Assembly: GCF_040801785.1 (NCBI RefSeq)
Contig: NZ_CP161806.1
Location: 1 to 64,000, forward strand
Direction: 5' to 3'
Source: Sulfitobacter sp. LCG007
GTDB taxonomy: Bacteria > Pseudomonadota > Alphaproteobacteria > Rhodobacterales > Rhodobacteraceae
Length of the DNA stretch: 64,000 bases
A model generated the notes under the pieces. That model was not told the DNA's origin. It saw only the letters and a list, made by a program, of their open reading frames with translations, and ran no database searches. The position numbers and the translations under genes were made by a program. This document shows, piece after piece, positions 59,153 to 64,000 of the stretch. Numbering within the stretch: the stretch's first letter is position 1; each line of letters begins with the position of its first letter.

Positions 59153-60024
59153 TGGCGAAACCCAGTCTTCGCGCCGCGCTTGATGCCGGCACCTTCGTGT
59201 GTGCCCCGGGCATCCACGACATGATCTCTGCCGTTGTCGCCAACAAGGTCGGCTTCGACTTCATCTATTCCTCGGGCTACTGGGGCACCGCCTCGGCCGA
59301 AGGGCTGCCGGATGCCGGGATCACCACCTATTCGGAGATGGTCAAGCGCCTCTCCATCCTCTGCCGGACATCAGAGTCAGCGGTGATCGCCGACGCAGAT
59401 ACCGGCTTTGGCGGACTGCTGAACGCGGCGCATACCGTGCGCGGCTACGAACGCGCGGGCGCCGTCGCGATCCAGATGGAGGATCAGGAGTTTCCCAAGA
59501 AGTGCGGCCACACGCCCTTCAAGCGGGTCATCCCGGCCGAAGACATGGCGCAGAAGATCCGCGTTGCCTGCGATGCCCGCGAAAACCCCGCAGAGACGCT
59601 GATCATCGCACGTACCGACGCCAAGGCGATGGAAGGTCTGGACAAGGCGATCGAGCGCGGGCTGCGCTATCGCGACGCCGGGGCCGACGTGGTCTTCGTC
59701 GAAGCGCTCGACAGCGAGGAGGAGATGCGCATCGCCTGCGAACGTATCGATGCGCCCATGATGGCGAACATGGCCGACGGCGGGCGCAGCCCGATCCTGC
59801 CGACCGAGACGCTCAAGGACATCGGATACAAGATGGCGATCTTTCCCGCGATCAGCGGCCTTGCCGCCGCCGCTGCCGTCGAACGGGCGCTGCGGCATCT
59901 CAAGCAGGCAGGGACCTCGCTGTCGCCGGATGTGCCGCTCTTCAACTTCGAGGAGTTCAACCAGCTGATCGGCTTCCCCGACGTCTGGGAGTTCGAGAAG
60001 AAATGGGGCGCCGCCGCGGAGTGA
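59152..60024 (+). CDS. Isocitrate lyase/PEP mutase family lyase (methylisocitrate lyase-like)
   Basis: 290 aa TIM barrel. Family landmarks: YSSGYWGT (39-46), the metal-binding DADTGFGG (81-88), and QMEDQEFPKKCGHTPF with the lyase motif KKCGH at 116-120 (Cys118). Presence of this cysteine favours a C-C lyase such as 2-methylisocitrate or dimethylmalate lyase over phosphonomutase or oxaloacetate decarboxylase. It is co-transcribed with the GntR regulator that faces the TTT transporter, so it may cleave the imported acid or a product. Confidence 0.87.
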   Translation: MAKPSLRAALDAGTFVCAPGIHDMISAVVANKVGFDFIYSSGYWGTASAEGLPDAGITTYSEMVKRLSILCRTSESAVIADADTGFGGLLNAAHTVRGYERAGAVAIQMEDQEFPKKCGHTPFKRVIPAEDMAQKIRVACDARENPAETLIIARTDAKAMEGLDKAIERGLRYRDAGADVVFVEALDSEEEMRIACERIDAPMMANMADGGRSPILPTETLKDIGYKMAIFPAISGLAAAAAVERALRHLKQAGTSLSPDVPLFNFEEFNQLIGFPDVWEFEKKWGAAAE

Positions 60025-60027
60025 TCC

Positions 60028-60054
60028 GTCGCCCCGGCGCGAAGCCGGGGCGAC
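60028..60054. terminator. Bidirectional hairpin terminator
   Basis: Perfect eleven-base stem GTCGCCCCGGC / GCCGGGGCGAC with loop GCGAA, between the convergent lyase and HisD-family genes. There is no T-run. Confidence 0.65.
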
Positions 60055-60069
60055 CAGGCCGGTTCGGCG

Positions 60070-61380
60070 TTATTCCGCAGCTTCGCCGTAGGGCACGTTC
60101 CGTCCGCCGTAGCGGCGGACCCGGACGTTGCACTGTTCTGCATGTCCCACGAACCCCTCGAGCAGGCAGAGGCGCGAGCCGTAGGCGCCGATCTCTGCCG
60201 CCGCCGCATCGGTCGTGACCTTCTGATAGCTGTGCGTCTTCAGGAACTTTCCGACCCAGAGGCCGCCGGTGTAGCGCCCGGCTTTCTTCGTGGGCAAGGT
60301 GTGGTTCGTGCCGATCACCTTGTCGCCGTTGGCCACGTTCGTCCGCGGACCCAGGAAAAGCGCCCCGTAGGAATGCATGTTGTCCAGGAACCAGTCGTCG
60401 CGGTCCGTCATCACCTGCACATGCTCCGACGCGATGTCGTTCGCGACCTCCAGCATCTCCTCGTAGGTGTCGGTGACGATCACCTCGCCATAATCCTCCC
60501 AGCTTTTCGCAGCAGTGTTAGCGGTCGGCAGGATCCCGAGAAGCCGCTGGATCTCCGCCAGCGTTTCCTTCGCCAGAGTCTCGGAATTCGTGAGGAGGAC
60601 GGCAGGGCTGTCGTAGCCATGCTCGGCCTGGCCAAGCAAGTCGGTCGCGCATATCTCGGCATCCACGGTGTCATCGGCGATCACCATGGTTTCCGTCGGT
60701 CCGGCGAAAAGGTCGATGCCGACGCGGCCGTAAAGCTGCCGTTTCGCTTCGGCGACGAAGGCGTTTCCGGGGCCGACCATCATGTCGACGGCGTCGATGG
60801 TCTGCGTCCCGATGGCCATCGCCCCGACTGCCTGGATCCCGCCCATGACGTAGATCTCATGCGCTCCGCCCAACTGCATCGCCGCGATCACGGCCGGGTT
60901 GGGCGCGCCCTTGAAGGGCGGGGTGGCAGCAGCGATGCGCGGCACGCCGGCGACACTCGCCGTCAGCACGGACATATGGGCAGAGGCAACCATGGGGAAC
61001 TTGCCGCCCGGGACATAGCAGCCAACGGATTGCACGGGAATGTTCCGGTGCCCGAGGATCACGCCCGGCATCGTCTCGATCTCGATATCGGTCATTGAGG
61101 CGCGCTGCGCCTCGGCAAAGCGGCGGACCTGCGCCTGGGCGAACCTGATGTCCTCCATGTCGCGGGCCGAGACCTTCTGCATCAGCGCCTCGATTTCAGA
61201 GGGCGACAGGCGGAAGGACGGGGGCGTGTAGTTGTCGAACCTGGCCGACAGCTCGCGCACGGCGGCGTCGCCCCTGCTTTCGATATCGGCCAGCGTCGCC
61301 TCGACTGTCTCGCGCACCTTCGAGGCATCGCCCTTCCGGTCGGCCTCGGACCTGCCCCGCTTGAGATAGGTGATTGTCAT
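60070..61380 (-). CDS. Histidinol dehydrogenase family protein, probably catabolic
   Basis: 436 aa from ATG at 61380, with AAAGGAG upstream. NAD and metal landmarks of HisD are present: [35 protein letters not shown], Gln251 and His254 in [13 protein letters not shown], and His413 in [15 protein letters not shown]. There are no other his genes nearby and the operon partner is a ribose-type ABC importer. HisD paralogues such as HpsN oxidise other vicinal alcohols (sulfopropanediol), so a polyol or hydroxy-acid substrate is more likely than histidinol. The exact substrate is open. Confidence 0.85.
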   Translation of the reverse strand: MTITYLKRGRSEADRKGDASKVRETVEATLADIESRGDAAVRELSARFDNYTPPSFRLSPSEIEALMQKVSARDMEDIRFAQAQVRRFAEAQRASMTDIEIETMPGVILGHRNIPVQSVGCYVPGGKFPMVASAHMSVLTASVAGVPRIAAATPPFKGAPNPAVIAAMQLGGAHEIYVMGGIQAVGAMAIGTQTIDAVDMMVGPGNAFVAEAKRQLYGRVGIDLFAGPTETMVIADDTVDAEICATDLLGQAEHGYDSPAVLLTNSETLAKETLAEIQRLLGILPTANTAAKSWEDYGEVIVTDTYEEMLEVANDIASEHVQVMTDRDDWFLDNMHSYGALFLGPRTNVANGDKVIGTNHTLPTKKAGRYTGGLWVGKFLKTHSYQKVTTDAAAAEIGAYGSRLCLLEGFVGHAEQCNVRVRRYGGRNVPYGEAAE

Positions 61381-61403
61381 TCTGCTCCTTTCGTTGTTCA
61401 GGC

Positions 61404-62390
61404 TCAGCCGATGTCGGGCGCTTCCCGGCCTCGCGTCAGCTGGGAAATCGTCACGGCCAGGATCAGTGCCCCGCCGTTGAACACGTTCGTGACCCAAAGC
61501 GGAATGCCCAGCATCGTCAGCCCCGTGATCCCGGTGCCGAGGAAGTAGACGGCCACCATGGCGCCCCACGGGTTGAACCGCCCCGGCATGATCGTGGTCG
61601 AGCCGAGGAATGCTGCGGCAAAGGCGGGCAGCAGATAGTTCAGTCCGGAATACGGATCCGCCGACCCGAGCACACCGGCGTATAGGATCCCGGCGCAGGA
61701 CGCGACGACGGAGGAGGCGACCAGCGCGCCGAGCCGGACCTTCTCGACAGCGATGCCGTTGAGCCGCGCAACTTCCCGACCGCGTCCGACGAACAGCAGG
61801 CGGCGGCCCAGCGGCGTGTAGTCGAAGATGTACCAGAGAAGCACGACTGCCGCGAAGGCGTAGTAGAAGGCATAGGGCACCCCGAAGAGCCGCCCGCCCA
61901 CCACCGACATGATCAGCGCGTTGTCGATCCCGCCAATCGTCGAGGACTTGGTGAACCACTGCACGATCCCCGAGATCAGGGAGGTCGAGCCAAGCGTGAC
62001 GACCAGCGAGGGGATGCGCACGTAGACAATGAAGAAGGCGTGGACCAGCCCGACCGCGACACCTGCGAGCACCGACAGCACGAGGCACAAGACGATCGGC
62101 AGCCCCATCCAGGCGTTCAGCACCGCGATCAGGCAGGACGACAGCGTCATCACCGCGCCGACCGACAGGTCGTAGTCGCCCGATGTCAGCGGAATGATGA
62201 TCGCAAGCGCGAGCAGCGCGGCCGGGGCGTAGGATGCGAAGAGAATCGAGAAGTTGCCCCATCTCGGGAAGGAATTCGGCAGCGCGATGCTGAACCCGAT
62301 GATGAGAAGCGCCCAGACGCCAAGCAGGGCGTAGCGTTCGAACAGGCGCAGGCGGCGGGCGGCGGCATGGGTCTGGTCCTGAGTGGTCAT
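61404..62390 (-). CDS. Sugar ABC transporter permease (RbsC family)
   Basis: 328 aa with about eight to ten membrane helices. The RbsC-type signature [20 protein letters not shown], then [22 protein letters not shown] and [21 protein letters not shown], is clear. The start overlaps the ATPase stop as ATGA. It forms the channel of the importer and precedes the HisD-family gene by 23 nt. Confidence 0.9.
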   Translation of the reverse strand: MTTQDQTHAAARRLRLFERYALLGVWALLIIGFSIALPNSFPRWGNFSILFASYAPAALLALAIIIPLTSGDYDLSVGAVMTLSSCLIAVLNAWMGLPIVLCLVLSVLAGVAVGLVHAFFIVYVRIPSLVVTLGSTSLISGIVQWFTKSSTIGGIDNALIMSVVGGRLFGVPYAFYYAFAAVVLLWYIFDYTPLGRRLLFVGRGREVARLNGIAVEKVRLGALVASSVVASCAGILYAGVLGSADPYSGLNYLLPAFAAAFLGSTTIMPGRFNPWGAMVAVYFLGTGITGLTMLGIPLWVTNVFNGGALILAVTISQLTRGREAPDIG

Positions 62391-63976
62391 GTCGGGCTCC
62401 GGTCTGGTCGGTCGAGTGAGGCGTAACAGGCCTGCGTGATGTGGTCCTTGGTGACTTGCGCTCCGGTCAGTTCGTGCACGACGCGACCGCGGGCGAAGAC
62501 GAGCACCCGGTCGCAGATGCGCGCCAGCTGCTCCGCATCGGAACTGGCGCAGAGCACGGACATGCCGGTCTGCGCCTCTGCCGCGATGCTGTCGAAGATC
62601 TTCGCGCGGGTGCCGACATCGACGCCCTGCGTCGGTTCGTCCAGCAGCAACAGCCTCGGCTTTCGCTTCATCCAGCGCGCGATCAGCACCTTCTGGGCAT
62701 TGCCGCCGGAAAGCGCCGCAAGCGGCAGGTCGGGATCGTTCGGACGGACCTCGTAGTCCTCGCCCAGCTTCTTCGCCTCCCGCCGCATCGCGCCGTTGCG
62801 CAGCAGCCCGCCGCGGAACCAGTCGGACACGTCGGGAAGCAGAATGTTGTCGGCGATCGACAGGCTGGCGACCCCGCTCTGCGCCTCCCGGTCTCCAGGC
62901 AGCAGCGCAAGGTTTTCGCCGATGGCCCGGGCCGGGGTCATGTCCCGCAGGGGAAGCGTGCGGTCGTCCAGGGCAAGTTTCCCGGCCGTGGCCGGGTCGG
63001 CTCCGAAGACAAGATATGGCACGCGGTCGTAACCCGAACCGATCAGGCCGGTCAGGCCGATGACCTCTCCCTTCCCGATGTCGACGGAAAAGGGAGCGAT
63101 CCCCGCCCCCTCCAGCCCCTCGATGGACAGTCCGGGCGCGAAACGCGCGGTCTCGCCCGTCCGCATCTCGGTTCCGGCAATCGAGCGGCCGATGATCAGC
63201 TCGATCATGCTGTCGTGGCTGGCGGTGTCTGTCTCCACCTCTCCCGACACGCGGCCGTCTCGCAGGATCGTGGCGCGGTCGGTGATCTCCATCACCTCGT
63301 CGATGTCGTGCGAGATGAAGAGGACGGAAGAACCGCTGGCCTTGATCTCCTGCATCAGGGTGAAGAGGCGCTTCACCCCTTCCTCCGGCAGGAAGGGCGT
63401 GGGTTCGTCCAGCAGCACGAGGCCGGGCTTTCCCGTCGCTTCGCACCCCTCGCGGATCTCCTCGAAAGCCCGCACGATGGCGAGCAGCGCGCGGTTCACC
63501 GCGCTCAGTTCGTCGACACGGCGCCACAGCGGGATGTCCAATGCGTAGCGGTCGAGCACCGCCTGCGCCTCCGCCCGCTCGCGCCGCCAGTTCAGATGCA
63601 GCCGCGGGGAGAGGGCCACCTGTTTCAGGCGCAGGTTCTCCAGCACCGTCAGCGACGGCAGAAGGCCGAGGTTCTGGTGAACGAAGCTCATCCCCAATCG
63701 GCGGAAGTCCGAGGCGGCCAGCGGCAGCGACACCGCTTCGCCGTTGAATGTCATCCGGCCGCCGGGGTCCGGCGCGTGATAACCGGCGAGGATCTTGATG
63801 AGGGTCGATTTCCCCGATCCGTTCGTGCCGAGAAGGCCGTGGATCTCTCCGGGGCGAACTTCGATCGTGACGTCATCAAGAGCGCGCGTCGCCCGGAACG
63901 TCTTCGAGACGCCTTCGAGACGCAGTGTCGGCGGCACCCCTTCAGGTGCCGCCATCGCTTTGGCCGATACGGTCGT
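62387..63976 (-). CDS. Sugar ABC transporter ATP-binding protein (RbsA family), start near the window edge
   Basis: About 529 aa, two ATPase domains in tandem. Domain 1 has Walker [10 protein letters not shown] and Walker [15 protein letters not shown]; domain 2 has [15 protein letters not shown] and [14 protein letters not shown]. Domain 2 lacks an obvious Walker A lysine ([11 protein letters not shown]), as is usual for RbsA proteins. The start is uncertain: GTG at 63976, ATG at 63955, or GTG at the window end (64000). The binding-protein gene of this system is not in the window, so it probably lies beyond the right edge. Confidence 0.88.
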   Translation of the reverse strand, partial: TTVSAKAMAAPEGVPPTLRLEGVSKTFRATRALDDVTIEVRPGEIHGLLGTNGSGKSTLIKILAGYHAPDPGGRMTFNGEAVSLPLAASDFRRLGMSFVHQNLGLLPSLTVLENLRLKQVALSPRLHLNWRRERAEAQAVLDRYALDIPLWRRVDELSAVNRALLAIVRAFEEIREGCEATGKPGLVLLDEPTPFLPEEGVKRLFTLMQEIKASGSSVLFISHDIDEVMEITDRATILRDGRVSGEVETDTASHDSMIELIIGRSIAGTEMRTGETARFAPGLSIEGLEGAGIAPFSVDIGKGEVIGLTGLIGSGYDRVPYLVFGADPATAGKLALDDRTLPLRDMTPARAIGENLALLPGDREAQSGVASLSIADNILLPDVSDWFRGGLLRNGAMRREAKKLGEDYEVRPNDPDLPLAALSGGNAQKVLIARWMKRKPRLLLLDEPTQGVDVGTRAKIFDSIAAEAQTGMSVLCASSDAEQLARICDRVLVFARGRVVHELTGAQVTKDHITQACYASLDRPDRSPT

Positions 63977-64000
63977 CACGGGGGTTATTCCAGCCCCCAC

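Noticed and set aside
60070..61380. Histidine biosynthesis role for the HisD-family gene
   Set aside because: No other his gene is nearby and the neighbours are sugar-importer genes, so a catabolic reading is preferred.
63982..64000. GGGGG / CCCCC inverted repeat at the right edge
   Set aside because: It lies within the last bases of the window and may be coding or leader sequence of the RbsA-type gene; the context is missing.
1..64000. CRISPR arrays, tRNA/rRNA genes, insertion sequences, phage genes
   Set aside because: No regularly spaced repeats, cloverleaf-like segments, transposase or integrase frames were found on either strand.

Overview
This 64 kb window is GC-rich, densely coding DNA from an alphaproteobacterium, most likely a member of the Rhodobacteraceae (roseobacter type). 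The reasons are the density of TRAP and tripartite-tricarboxylate (TTT) transporters, the anthraniloyl-CoA-type monooxygenase cluster, heavy use of ATGA/TGATG start-stop overlaps, and a winged-helix plus DnaA-N-like protein at the left edge of a kind I associate with that family. I see no tRNA, rRNA, insertion sequence, phage or CRISPR. Almost everything is uptake and breakdown of organic acids, amides and aromatic CoA esters. About 59 protein genes are supported.

Layout. (1) 781-6763: a CoA-dependent aromatic cluster (thioesterase, monooxygenase/old-yellow-enzyme fusion, SDR, MarR, enoyl-CoA hydratase, acyl-CoA dehydrogenase) that resembles aerobic 2-aminobenzoyl-CoA metabolism but has no ligase here. 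(2) 6770-7353: a CcdAB toxin-antitoxin pair, then a cupin. (3) 8000-19296: an M20 amidohydrolase, then an IclR-led operon with a fused hydantoinase A-B and a dipeptide-type ABC importer. (4) 19470-26154: Asp/Glu racemase-like protein, MmgE/PrpD protein, a nitroreductase-methyltransferase fusion and TRAP transporter 1, tied together by a shared palindrome. (5) 26330-29952: TRAP transporter 2 with an arylmalonate decarboxylase/maleate isomerase-like protein. (6) 30122-46475: two leftward units. The upstream one (46475 to 35251) holds ten tightly packed genes: PuuE-like deacetylase, PrpD, CitE-like lyase, MaoC, acyl-CoA dehydrogenase, two CaiB-type CoA-transferases, a PaaK-type ligase, amidase and a second PrpD. 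The downstream one holds TRAP transporter 3, a CoA-transferase and a HutC-type GntR regulator. (7) 46689-53254: an enoyl-CoA hydratase, then a PrpD, TRAP 4, flavoprotein operon. (8) 53644-60024: iron alcohol dehydrogenase with thioesterase, the TTT transporter, and a FadR-type GntR regulator with an isocitrate-lyase-family enzyme. (9) 60070-64000: a HisD-family dehydrogenase with a ribose-type ABC importer that runs to the window edge.

How it works together. The most coherent observation is regulatory. A palindrome close to ATTTGTCCGGACAAAT recurs upstream of at least six transcription units between 30.0 and 58.3 kb, often on or beside recognisable -35/-10 hexamers. The HutC-type regulator encoded in one of those units is the natural candidate to bind it. 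The second observation is metabolic. The ten-gene operon contains all the enzyme types needed to open a cyclic imide or amide, remove the amide, activate the dicarboxylate with a paired class III CoA-transferase, oxidise, hydrate and cleave it. That route is inferred from families, not shown.
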